The notes below the pieces were generated by a model. The model was not told where the DNA came from. It ran no database searches and was given only the letters and a program-made list of their open reading frames with translations. This document shows positions 1 to 9,875 of a stretch of 58,382 nucleotides of DNA, in pieces; the stretch's first letter is position 1; the number at the start of each line of letters is the position of its first letter. A program made the position numbers and the translations under genes. The stretch is from positions 1 to 58,382 of the forward strand of contig NCSJ02000273.1 in assembly GCA_002812745.2 (NCBI GenBank), given 5' to 3'. This stretch comes from Scytalidium lignicola. Lineage: Eukaryota; Ascomycota; Leotiomycetes.

Positions 1-122
1 TGCAGTTCAAATATCAATTGCATGAATAGTTTAGGTTGCACTACTCAGAGGTATCTAGCCACACTAACGATGCCTATCGGTGTCAGTTTAATTATAGAAT
101 CAATCCATTTAAAAGATCAATA

Positions 123-186
123 CCCTACTATCAAAAGAGTGCAAAAGTAGCTCTAAAGCTACTTTTGTACTCCTTTTGATAATGGG
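123..186. mobile_element. 64-bp hairpin element flanked by TA
   Basis: The stretch is an almost complete palindrome: the left arm (ccctactatcaaaagagtgc) pairs with the right arm ending in ccttttgataatggg, with a few mismatches and a tiny loop. TA lies directly outside both ends (121-122 and 187-188), as expected for a minimal non-autonomous Tc1/mariner-type insertion. It could also be an ordinary hairpin where TA occurs by chance. Confidence 0.4.
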
Positions 187-307
187 TAACAAATCTGCAC
201 ATATACCCCCTTGGCCAAAAGGAGTTTACATGGGCAAAATTTGTTAGCAAGGGTCTCTAAGCGCTAGTAAGGGTACCTCCAGGGATTAGCAAAAAAAAGG
301 AGCAAGG

Positions 308-377
308 GGGTGTTTGGATTCAGCTTTTGGCCCGCTCCTTACGCAAAAGGAGGCCAAAAAGCCGAATCCAAACGGGG
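308..377. repeat. Inverted repeat just downstream of the aldolase-like pseudogene
   Basis: The left arm (tgtttggattcagcttttgg) is matched in reverse by the right arm (ccaaaaagccgaatccaaac), giving a long imperfect stem around a loop at about 333-351. The ends GGGGTGTTTGG / CCAAACGGGG resemble ends of hAT- or PIF-type MITEs, but no target duplication is clear. It lies 14 bp past the stop codon of the neighbouring gene and may fold in its 3' UTR. Confidence 0.4.
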
Positions 378-390
378 CCTAAATTCCCTT

Positions 391-1296
391 TCACCTCTTA
401 AATTCTCCACCTAATAGCCTGTCTTCAAGATCATAGTATACCTGAAATTCACAAAAACATACTTCCGGATCACTTTCAGCATCATAGTTAAATTTAGCCT
501 CCTCATCCTTGATCAAAACCTTTTGCACTCCGTCCCTCAATGCAGCTTCTGCAAGAAGTTGAACCCGACAACTCTTCTCCATTGAGGTGAACAACCACGC
601 CGCTTCATCGACAGTTGCACCGACAGTCAAGAGTCCATGATTTCGGAGAATACATCCTTTTCCAGGGCCCAATGCTTCTGCAATTTTATAGCTTTCCTCC
701 TCAGCTAGAACCACCCCTCCATGGTTGTTGTACACACTTTGTGCGGCGCCATAGAACTTGCATGCATCTTGCGTCAACATCTCGAGCGGCCTTCCAAAGA
801 TAGACCAAGCTTTTCCATAAATACTGTGAGCATGACAAACGGCATGCACTTCTGGCCGTGATTTGTGAACAGCACCATGAATGAGGAACCCTGCAGAATT
901 GGCTGGTCTGGATCGGTTCCCCCCAATAACTTCTCCCTTAAAGTTTACCAAGATCATATCGCTTGCGCAAAGTAAGCCGAAATGAAGACCAAGAGGATTC
1001 GTCCAGAATGCATCGTGATACTCGGGATCCCTCACTGATATATGATCACTCATCCCCTCAATGTATCCTTCACGGTACCAGTGACAGAAAGCTGCTGCCA
1101 TATGTTCAAGTTGCCATTGACGCCTGGATGCAAAATCTGGAAACGTTGGTATCCTTGCAAGGGCAACACCACCATGAGATAAAGCCTGGAGAGGAGTTTT
1201 CGCTTTAGTCTGAGTGCTTTCCAGCTGTTGAGCTCATTTTGCCACAACTACAGGTGAAGTTGTCTTAGGATCCTCTGATGTAGCGGTGGGTGCCAT
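391..1296 (-). pseudogene. Class II aldolase/adducin-family gene with an in-frame stop
   Basis: The open part (1101-391, 236 codons) has the family core: GMSDHISVRDP, the metal-site HAHS motif and a later NHGLLTVG histidine. The position of the catalytic Glu of fuculose-phosphate aldolase is Gly (NSAGFLIH), so a decarboxylase- or lyase-like role is more likely than true aldolase activity. The same frame continues upstream to an ATG at 1296 and reads like family sequence (KTPLQALSHGGVAL, then FASRRQWQLEHMAAAF), but a TGA at 1234-1236 interrupts it at codon 21. A 66-nt in-frame intron (1251-1186, GTAGTT...CTCCAG) would skip the stop, but its donor is poor and it would delete family-like residues. 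I therefore favour a recent nonsense mutation. Translation from the internal ATG at 1101 would lack the N-terminal helix. The intact relative is at 13279-14469. Confidence 0.75.
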
Positions 1297-2240
1297 GTCG
1301 AATTGCTTCAGACTCAAACCTCGATTTCAAATATCTTCAAGTATTTAGGCTTCTGAAGTAATATCAGGGTATGTGATGGACAGATCAACAAATATTTTAA
1401 TTACGCAGTTAAGATATTCGTTCTTTCAAAAGTGGGGTTCCTCCTTTCCAGTCATAACATACAGATAACAATGGGTCGTATCATAGGCCTTTACACCAGT
1501 TAGGTATAACAGACGCTCGTTCCGCTGTTTCGCAGCCACTTGCCGTGCTTGCCAGGTCAGAGGCTGGGATGATGAATGCGTAATGCAGTAAGAGACCGAA
1601 TCAACAATGGCCGCTTCATTTTTAGTCACATTTAATATTTGACTCAGAGGGTGCGGTACGAGATCTTAGAAATTCGGACAGCAATGTCCAGAGAGTGCCT
1701 GAAGAGTTTAGTTTCCGTGATAATCTTGAGGGAGGATAGTCTAAACTTCCAGCTTATAAGTTATAGACAGTAGCCATTTTGTATATCGTTAGGTTGACAA
1801 TGGATGGTGGTTATTATTTTGGTGTTTTCGTATCGATGTCACTAGGTGATTTTCGCACACCTCTAGCATTAGGGAAAACATCGTTTGCCGACGAAGAAAT
1901 ATGACTATGAATGCGCCGAATATGTAAGTCAAGCTGGTCCCTAATAGTTGGTTTTCTCGGTTACGATGTTTATCGAAAACCAACCACCCAGGGGTTAGGA
2001 GGTGCTTCTATGGCCGATATCTACTATATAGAATGGTCAAGTTTTTCATTTGGCTGGCAGGCATGGCTTTCATACGGAGCTAGCAATATAAGTAACGCCA
2101 ATCTTAGGGAATAGTCTTATTTCGGTTGAGCCTGCAGAAGACTGTTTGTCGGATTGCAAGGCTCAGGTCATATCAAACATTATTCATGAGATCGAGTAGC
2201 AAGAAGAGTTTCCGTTTTTAGGAAAGGTATAATTACCGTA
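1297..2240. other. Intergenic, no gene seen
   Basis: Only short frames in both strands, without recognisable motifs or splice-linked extensions. Base composition is ordinary. Confidence 0.6.
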
Positions 2241-2537
2241 TCCCCTCGGGCCCGGGGAGCCACCTTGGAGCCACTTTTAGCGCCATGCCTAAGGCTAAAT
2301 TTCAAGAAATACAAACCACCAAATAAAGATAATTACCCATTTAAACGTAATAACCTGTTAAGTTGGTTTAATTAAGGTAAAATGACAATTTACTTAATAT
2401 TGTATTATAATAATCAATAGATTTATTTTCTTTTCATTAAGAGCAGTTCTATGGTTTCTGATAAATCACTATACTTGTATAGATATTTATGCCTTATTTG
2501 TTTACGCGATTCTTACGCGAGCCCGGGCCTGAGGGGA
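2241..2537. mobile_element. MITE with 16-bp terminal inverted repeats and TA duplication
   Basis: The left end (tcccctcgggcccggg) and the reverse complement of the right end (tcccctcaggcccggg) match at 15 of 16 bases. TA flanks both sides (2239-2240, 2538-2539). The 297-bp interior is AT-rich and has no reading frame. Size, TIRs and TA target duplication fit a non-autonomous Tc1/mariner (Fot/pogo type) element. No autonomous partner with these ends is visible in the window. Confidence 0.7.
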
Positions 2538-2565
2538 TAATCTAAAATATGACCTTCCGAACTAA

Positions 2566-2949
2566 CTAGCATTCAACGCAAAATCCACCAAGTGATTTGC
2601 ATCTAGTGCTGATCAAATCTCCATAACTCCTGATATCGTTAGATTTTATTCCGGACCTTAGTAGATCACTCCATGTCACAGACAGATTAGACCCTCCACA
2701 GGAACCACAGAACTCAGTATTAGATAAGTCAACTAAACACCACATGAGATTAACAGCATGCGTTTCAATCCAGAAATCACTTGAAGCAGAACACAATACT
2801 AATGAGGCAATTGCTAACGCTATATTATGTTGTCGTTGATCTAAAGCATACGCTAACGTGAGGCATTGCACACAATCCAGCTGTTCAAATGATATAATAC
2901 AGATAGTCCAACTCGTGGAATTAGAATTAGAAGGCTTTCGCACCAACAC
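2566..2949 (-). CDS. Hypothetical 127-residue reading frame, doubtful
   Basis: An open frame of 127 codons begins at 2949 and ends in a cysteine-bearing tail (CGSCGGSN ... CKSLGGFCVEC). I recognise no domain, signal peptide or intron-linked extension. It lies alone between a MITE and the secreted-protein gene. It may be a chance frame or a relic exon. Confidence 0.2.
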   Translation of the reverse strand: MLVRKPSNSNSTSWTICIISFEQLDCVQCLTLAYALDQRQHNIALAIASLVLCSASSDFWIETHAVNLMWCLVDLSNTEFCGSCGGSNLSVTWSDLLRSGIKSNDIRSYGDLISTRCKSLGGFCVEC

Positions 2950-3043
2950 CTTCCTGTCTGCACGAATGCTATATTACATGAAGATCAGTCCACCTGGGAC
3001 GTTGCCAGGGTTCGTAACTAGCTGCTTGTTCAGACCACCCTAC

Positions 3044-3938
3044 TTAAAGGGAGACGGGTAGGAGAGCAGTGAGATCTCCAGATAGAATGCCACCAAGAAG
3101 ACCGGAGAGGACACCATCGACCACGCTGACGACGCCGGGTACATTGATCAGCTGGCCGACCAAAGTGAGAACACCAGCGACAACACTCTCAACGATGTTC
3201 AAGAGGCTAGCAATGATGCCAGTCAAGGCAACGAGGACACCATTAAGTAGGGCTTCTGCTTGAGGTTAGAATAGGCGAAAGCTCATTATCTTCCAAGACT
3301 TACTAATGCCAAGTGTCTGAATAATACTGAAAACAGTGTAGCTGATCTCTGCGATGATCTCGAAAAGGAGATCAGCAATCTCGGTAACTTGAGCTGTAGT
3401 GGCAGTGACAGTGCCTTTCAAGGGACCAAGGGCGTTAATTACACCGGTGATAGCAGTGCCGATCGCGTTGAGCTCGTTTGTAACCAGGGTACCTATGACA
3501 GTGGTGGATTGAGAACGGTTGACCTGGGAAACAGTGGAGTCTAGACATGGGTGAGCAAGAGATCAAATTTCAAATTTCAATGAGCATACTAATGATAGTA
3601 GTGTGGCTAATTACGGTGGTGCGGAGGCCCTTGAGAACAGTGATGACTCGGGTGGCATCTGCAGCCCTCCTGACTGGAGCAACTTCGCTCACGACACCGT
3701 CAGCATTGTCGACAACGGAGCCGGCGACAGGAACGCCACCGACGATGTTCACAGCGTCATCGACAACGGGTACATCCCTCTTGACGGGGAAAGATGAGAC
3801 GATGGGTCCAGTTGGACCGCTTGCTACGTCAGCGACGTCGGAGACGACAGGAAGGTTCTTTGTAAGAGAAATTGGAGTTGGAGCAGCAAACGTGCTGGCA
3901 ATGAATCCCGAGAGGGCGAGGATAGAGAAGGCCTTCAT
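3044..3938 (-). CDS. Small secreted, hydrophobic Ala/Val/Gly-rich protein
   Basis: Three exons (3938-3615, 3523-3304, 3255-3044) join in frame to about 251 residues. Intron 1 uses GTAATT...TTTCCCAG; intron 2 is a clean 48-nt intron with GTAAGT, CTAAC and GCAG. The protein opens with a signal peptide (MKAFSILALSGFIASTFAAP, residues 1-20). A spacer follows with dibasic sites VKR-D and VRR-A suited to Kex2 processing. The C-terminal half is a run of amphipathic or hydrophobic segments (TGVINALG, TGIIASLLNIV, GVLSGLLGGILSG) with almost no cysteine, so it is not a hydrophobin. I do not recognise the family. A secreted, possibly surface-active or wall-associated protein is inferred from composition alone. 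Confidence 0.75.
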
Positions 3939-5362
3939 ATTGCTGGTTGCTTGTTTGTTAAAGAATGACTAGGAGTTTGTCCTATGTAAATGAATGGCAG
4001 AAGTTAGACGCGGGAAAGAACTGAGTTTGAGAGTATTGATGTTTGAGTTGAAAGCGAGCTCTTGGCTACGCAGAGGTAATTATATATCTTCGCATTGAAG
4101 GTGTTCATTCCCCTGACGATCTTGCCTTGCAGGGGCCTCAGAAGAAGACGAGCGACACGACGTCATGGGAAGATGAGATGAGCCATCTCGACTTTGCCCG
4201 GTTCGGTGATACTGCGCATCAAAATCTCAGAAGGTTGCTGATCTCAATAGTTGCAACACCGATCAGCTCACCTCCTCCGTGGAGACTCGCACACGTGGAT
4301 GTGATAGTCACACCAGCCCACTTTTCTGGCTACGGGTAAGGGGGCTGTAATTGTAACCGTTTACTCTAGACTCTTGAGAACGGTTCATTATTGCTCTACA
4401 AGTTCACAGAGACTTAATCTAATTCTGCACATTAAGAGAAGCAACAAGAAAGCCTTTCCCGGACGTGCCGGTTGGGAGCGTGGGAGCGTGGGAGCGCACT
4501 AAAACCCAGCCCAAAGACTTACCGTGCTTACGTAGACACGAAAGAAATGAGCGCATCGTAGGCATGTCGCAAAATGTTTGCATTCCAACCAACTGCCCCT
4601 TGTACATACACTCAAGACGCAGGAACTACCCGCAATGAGGTTGACAGCCTGGTGGCCCAGCTGCAATGCGGGGAAGAATATCCTGAAGCGTCTGAAGATC
4701 GCCGTTGACAAGTTGCTGATGTCAGGGGTCTGAGACATTTCTGATGGGCCAGGGGAATTGGAGGACTGTCGATCTACATAGAGACGGCAAAAGCTTTTCT
4801 TCCCAATTACAGAAATTAAACCTGCTAGCCCGATGTTTTGTTTCGGCACTTGTCGAGTATAAATTCTAATTTGTGACCGATTCACGGCCAAAACCCTTTC
4901 TGCATCTTAATGCCCGCAAATACATGAAAATACGGGGCCAAAGGAAATTTTACTGTACTGTAACTTAAGCATCCTATCTTTTCACAACTAATAGAATCTT
5001 AACCACTAAACATTTGGGTTCGTTGATCTTAACCCCGGGCAAGACATACACTAAAACCGCCAAGCCACGCTAAATACACTAAAATATTAATCGATTTTAT
5101 TCTAAGTACAGTAAATAAGCTTTTAACTACAGTTTCTGCTACTATCACTGCAGACCTGATCGTTACCTTTCAGGGCAAGAAGTGAAGAATGCCTTCGCTA
5201 TTCAGAAAGGCTCAGAGGTCGTCTGATTCGAAGTTATTGCTGAGGTAGAAGAACTAAGCAATAGCGATATAAAGATCTACAGAAATAATTTGTATAAAAT
5301 CCGATTAAATCATTATGAATAGCTTAAAATACGGTAATATACCAGTTGTGCTAAATCATGGT
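3939..5362. other. Intergenic, promoter side of the secreted-protein gene
   Basis: About 1.4 kb without a convincing gene. Short frames at 4127-4339 (+) and 4419-4891 (-) show no motifs or codon structure. The part after about 4900 becomes AT-rich. Confidence 0.5.
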
Positions 5363-5489
5363 TGTTGTAGAAAAGGGGGTAGGGGTGGAACGGAGCTGTA
5401 AGAGCTTCGCTCTCTCCCACTACCTAATCGGGACTAGTCTACACTAAACACGTGAATATCACGTGTACGTAACCAATATTCTACCAACA
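5363..5489. mobile_element. Small LTR-like element, TGTTG...CAACA
   Basis: The 127-bp unit starts TGTTGTAG and ends CTACCAACA, the inverted TG..CA ends of an LTR. A diverged copy lies at 57294-57416, sharing agctgtaagag-ttcgctc, ccaatc/cctaatcggact and the terminal blocks. The right half holds a perfect palindrome (CACGTGA-ATA-TCACGTG, 5449-5465). No matching 5-bp target duplication is visible. It may be a solo LTR of a very short retroelement. Confidence 0.45.
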
Positions 5490-5784
5490 ATAATCAAAAT
5501 GTTCAATATAATTAATTGTAAAACTAGTAATTGGGATAAAAATTCTTATTTGAAATAACTTCAAGAAGTTTGAAAACAAGAGAATACGTATAAGAATAAA
5601 CACTATAAGAAATATAATTAAAACTGATGGTTAAATTAATAATTAAATTAAATTGGCAGTTAAATTACTAGCTCATAATCCTTATATTTGCCGTTCGGGT
5701 AGAACACATATGTGTTCTGGCCAACCATATATATACTCATTATACTAACAACCTTAATGTACTGATAACCTTTTATTGCTTACC
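5490..5784. other. AT-rich spacer
   Basis: Short AT-rich stretch with no coding signal. Confidence 0.5.
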
Positions 5785-6600
5785 TCAACGCCGCTCTAGA
5801 ATTTCCCCGTCATTGGACTTGCGAAAATGATTACTCGTGGCGTCAATAAGAGCGTTTGCTCCCAATGCCCCCATGTCCCCAACGAGGTCAGAATCCTCGG
5901 TATACTTTTTTAACAGTGCATTAATTTGATCGTGCTTGGTCACAAATAATGCCACTGCATCTGCAAAATAGACAACAGCATTGCTTCTTGACCATAATGC
6001 AGTGTGGCTGCCTTTGCGAGATTGTGCTCTTGTTGACTGAACCACCGGTTCCTCATCAGCTCTACAAAGGTCGTCTAATGGCTAGGATGAGCCGGATTTA
6101 AAGCAAGTTGATCTAAGTGTTTAAGCTTCAACATTTCTCGAATGATTCTAAAGGTCTAGTAAGCGCTTGCTGGATGGACACCTTCTTTCCGAGAATCTAT
6201 GTCCCCTGGGTCCATCTCCGAGAACAAATCTCATCTCGCGAGCCGCGTAATTGGATGGAGGCGGTATGGAGAATTGGACAAATCAAAAACTTCTTTTGAA
6301 CAATATTTGCTATCGAATGGCGAGAGTTGGAGGTAGCTGGTGACGGTAATCGGAATTGTTGGATCTTCTGTGCCCCCCAGTAGTACGTGTAAGAAAGCTT
6401 CATATTTGATAACTCCCCGGTTACGGAGGACGCTTTGAGTAGTTGGTAACTAATGTACACCTAGCTAGGTCTGCCTCGATACCGCTCTTCGGGTCTGCAG
6501 ATCGTCCGAGCTCCACGATAAGAACACGGATGTTCTCGTCTTTCCTAGCCAAAAAGAGGGCTGTATGATATCAAGAATATATTCTCGTCAACCTCATTAT
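5785..6600 (-). pseudogene. Remnant of an unidentified gene in several broken frames
   Basis: Protein-like segments occur in different minus-strand frames. 6045-5785 encodes an 86-residue piece (VVYFADAVALFVTKHDQINA and onward). Further upstream, one frame reads like an ankyrin-type helix pair (VLIVELGRSADPKSGIEA), and a shifted frame near 6420-6240 gives HVLLGGTEDPTIPITVTSYL before a stop. No set of splice sites I tried joins them, so this is probably a decayed gene. A gene with introns I failed to place remains possible. Confidence 0.35.
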
Positions 6601-6643
6601 GCTTGTGCTCCTTTTCATCATTCAAGTCAACCTATAGCATTCG

Positions 6644-7064
6644 GTGCACAAGTCTACCACTAAACTGTCGAAGAGCAGGAGGCAAGTTCTCTGTGATGCT
6701 GAATTGGACCACATTAGCATGGATAATGTGGTTGTTATACGACGCATCCCTATTGGTTATCTCAATGAGTTGCAAGGGGAATTGTATAAAACAGCCAATG
6801 CTGAGTTCATAAGGAATAGATTACAAGTCTAGGCTGGAGGTAAAGTCAAGGGCGGAATTTGCTGATTTGTCGAGAGTAGCAACTCATATTGAAGAACCAG
6901 AAGTTTCTTTAAAGCTAGAAGCCAACATGAGGGATGAAAACGAGAAGACAAAAATCAAAGAAACCAGAATCGTATCCATCGATATGGAAGTCTTGATGGT
7001 CTCTAGATCCTTGTTTTATGCGGATGACATAGTTGCAAAAGCTCCAGAACATTACCCGTTTTGA
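6644..7064 (+). pseudogene. Remnant of an unidentified, charged, coiled-coil-like gene
   Basis: Two overlapping plus-strand frames look coding. The first runs to 6832 (SMDNVVVIRRIPIGYLNELQ). The second covers about 6805-7064 (SRLEVKSRAEFADLSRVATH, then an acid- and Lys-rich helix). They are offset by one frame with no good intron between them, and no start or domain is evident. The piece ends about 50 bp before the stop of the convergent Zn2Cys6 regulator gene. Confidence 0.3.
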
Positions 7065-7118
7065 TCCTCGCACCTTTGGTCTGGATTTTCAGGGGGACGA
7101 AAAGAGCGTTCAAGAATG

Positions 7119-9238
7119 TCACAGTGTAACGCCTTTCTTTATTAATGCTCGAATCCCTTGTTCTGACACCCGCTTATATACCTCCAGCATACCCAGCATA
7201 CCCGGCCACCTCTCAGCACACCATGATAGTAAGACCAGACACGAACTAGACATCTCTAATAGCTCGCTGAAGTCGATCGAGTCTGCGAACTCGAGGCCTT
7301 GGTTTGAGCTTGGCGATCTGTTGTTGACAGTGGTTTGAGCTGCCGAGTGTGCCTGCTGCTGCTGCTGCTGCTGTTGTTCTTGTTCAAACATGACATCACT
7401 TTGAGCGGCAAGATGAACCTCAGTGTCATGCCTTTCATTGACTGGGGAGTGCTGAGTTGGAGGAGCAGGATCACACATGCGTTTGAGCACTTTAACGCGG
7501 CCGTCTATGGTTAGGAGAATATGGGCGAGTATGGTAATACCTGCAAGATAGATGTAATGGGCTGAGAGGAAGGTCATCGGATATGAGCCCAAGAGCGATG
7601 AGGGGGGTGCCCGAACAACCTTTTCATACGTCCGGATGAGGGCGCAAGCAGAGTGATAGTTGTCCTGGGGGATTATAGCATTGATGGATACCGAATTCGG
7701 CAAGTTCTGAGAGTTATTCTGCGTTGAGTTCGAGTCTCCGGAGTGTGATGTAAGTGGCTGCATTTCTGTTTCATTTAGAGCTCGAAGCATGAGCTGCTGG
7801 AAGAGAAAACAGATGGTGGAGTTGTAACCGACATCACAAGTAATAGTGGCTACTCCTTCCAGATCATCAGAAACCTCGAGTTCTTGACGCCAGGCGTGCA
7901 ATGTGGCGTAACGATCGCGGTACCAGTCGAAACTAAAGTCAGGTGGGTTGGCAGGTAAGTACATATCTCTGAAGATTTCAGAGCGAAGGTAGACGAGGCG
8001 GTAATGATGTGCAATTGACATTGATTGTAGCGAGGCTTGATCGAATGCCTGAGCGGTCTCGAGAATACTAGGATATTCGGTAGTGATGATTGATTCGGGG
8101 AGATCAGAGCCTCGGCCAAAGAGTTGGCCGACTATCCTCTCGATTGCGTAGAGCCCCCAGAATGTAGATCGCCGGAGTTTGCGTTGGCTCTCATCCTCGT
8201 GGCCGGCAGTTTGTTCGGTGTGATACCCGAGTTCAATAGTGAGTCGACACGCATAGTCAAGGAGATTCCAAATGTCTCCTCTTCGAGGGTAGAATAGGCA
8301 GAATACTATAAGAAGGAGTAGTGCTTGGAGAGAGGCCGCAGAAACCTCTGATGTGACTTCCTCAACGCAGGTCAGCGCGTCAGCATAGTATGCAGCGCTC
8401 TGGGCAGTGCGGCTGGGGTTATGCCTAGAGTTGTTGGCGCAGGAGATAGCACACATCATACTGACGCGAAAGTATTGATGTATTTCAATATCATCTAGAA
8501 CAGCCAGATTAAAGTTGTCTCGGCTCTTTATAGATAGATAAGCTTGAAGATCTGTCACGGCGCTGGTCTCATCTACAAACCCGTAGAGGGTGTTGATGGA
8601 GACGAAGAACAGCTCCATCAATGACTTGATGTCCGCGGGGTTTCCGTGGCCGTCGTATGGCATGTTGTGGGCGGCATTATCATCACCAATAGACTCTGGA
8701 GTGGGATTTTCGAGCACTTCCACAGATATGAGGCCCTTCTTTTGGGCATGTTGAAGGATTGCAACAGTAGTGGTGAAGACAGAGCTGGAACCAAAATACC
8801 GAGCTTTCCCAGTAGCAGAAGGAATAACACGATCGAAAGATATCTGCGTATCATATTGAGCAGACACTGCAGTTACCGGTATAGATGGTGCCCCATCGAC
8901 AGTTGCAGCTGGAGAAATGAGAGGATCAACGAGCGTGGTCACACTTTTGGCTGGCGACGTTGCGATAGCATTTTTGACCGCTTGAAGCTGTTCGAGCCGG
9001 GCCAGCAGAGATTGCACATAGCTACTCGATGATTAGCCCGTGAATTAAAGCCTAGTAATCAAGGGATACTGTACGCTCGAGGAAGCTCTTGTTTCAATGC
9101 GTGGTCGTAGATTGTGCATTCAACATTTGCGTTCTGGCACAATCTGCAATTTGGAAGCAAAGTGTCGCACTTGCGGCGCAAACGCCGGCACCTCTTGCAT
9201 GTTGGTATGAGCCGCTGAATAGTCTCCTGGAAAGACAT
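7119..9238 (-). CDS. Zn2Cys6 fungal transcription factor, pathway regulator candidate 1
   Basis: Two exons (9238-9075, 9021-7119) give about 688 residues. The 53-nt intron (GTACAG...GAGTAG) joins the DNA-binding domain to its linker as LPRAYVQSLLARLEQL, as in this family. The binuclear zinc cluster has cysteines at 14, 17, 24, 31, 34 and 41 (CX2CX6CX6CX2CX6C), followed by a short coiled coil. The middle shows the fungal-specific TF domain (YACRLTIELGYHTEQ ... RRSTFWGLYAIERIVGQLFG). Near the C terminus a polyglutamine tract is encoded by seven CAG codons. The start could lie in a further upstream exon, since CTTTCCAG at the proposed N terminus would also be a good acceptor. It sits beside the LigB-like dioxygenase gene in the same orientation, so control of the surrounding genes is plausible but inferred. 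Confidence 0.88.
7353..7373 (-). repeat. (CAG)7 trinucleotide repeat in the regulator gene
   Basis: Seven perfect ctg units on the plus strand encode the core of the polyglutamine run (EQEQQQQQQQQAHS) of the regulator at 7119-9238. Length polymorphism between isolates is likely. Confidence 0.85.
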
Positions 9239-9875
9239 GTAAGAAAGAAAGAAGCATAACGACTTTAGGATATAAGCACTTTCATCTGACTAGCAGTGAA
9301 TTGAGGGCCATTAGCCTCTTACATGGTATGTGTTAGAATCACTGAAGTTGAGTGAAGAAAGCGATAAGAGTGAAGTGGGTGGCCGAACAGGCGAGATTAC
9401 GGCACCTTACACGTGTACCATGCTTACGTACTGTAGTTAATTAGCACACAGGTTAACTAACTATCACGGCAAGGCTAAACCTAGAATTGCACAAGATACG
9501 AGCATTATTGTGACCTAAAGGCGATGGTCATTTTCTAAAGCTCATCTAGGATAGAGCGACAGGTTTCGTTTTGGTCTTAGTTTCAGATTCTCTGGAGATC
9601 ACACTCACATGCCTGTTTGAAACAAGCTGAATTTACAAGTACTCTGATATCAGATATTGTGTTTAAGACTACATTAAATAGTTCAATTATTTAATAACAC
9701 AGCCCCTTTTAACAGTTTCCCTTCTCTTTCAATGAACTCCATTTGTGGTGCCGTTTGTACCATTTGTCACTCCGTTTATCGGGTCTTTGCCAACTTCGAA
9801 ATCAACACTATATCCGATGTTAGCAATCAAACCCATTGAGTTATAATTAATTCCTGAAAGATAGAATAAAGCTTA
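9239..9875. other. Intergenic: regulator promoter and dioxygenase 3' region
   Basis: About 640 bp with no coding signal. The upstream part should hold the promoter of the regulator at 7119-9238 and the distal part the terminator of the dioxygenase gene. I see no clear operator. Confidence 0.5.

Noticed and set aside
1186..1251. 66-nt intron that would rescue the first aldolase-family gene
   Set aside because: The GTAGTT donor is weak and the removed residues look like conserved family sequence. Kept only as an alternative.
3547..3972. 141-codon Thr/Ser-rich plus-strand frame
   Set aside because: Mirror of the Val/Ala-rich secreted-protein exon. The minus strand has signal peptide and splice sites.
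8646..9032. 128-codon plus-strand frame
   Set aside because: Entirely antisense to the regulator gene at 7119-9238. No motif of its own.
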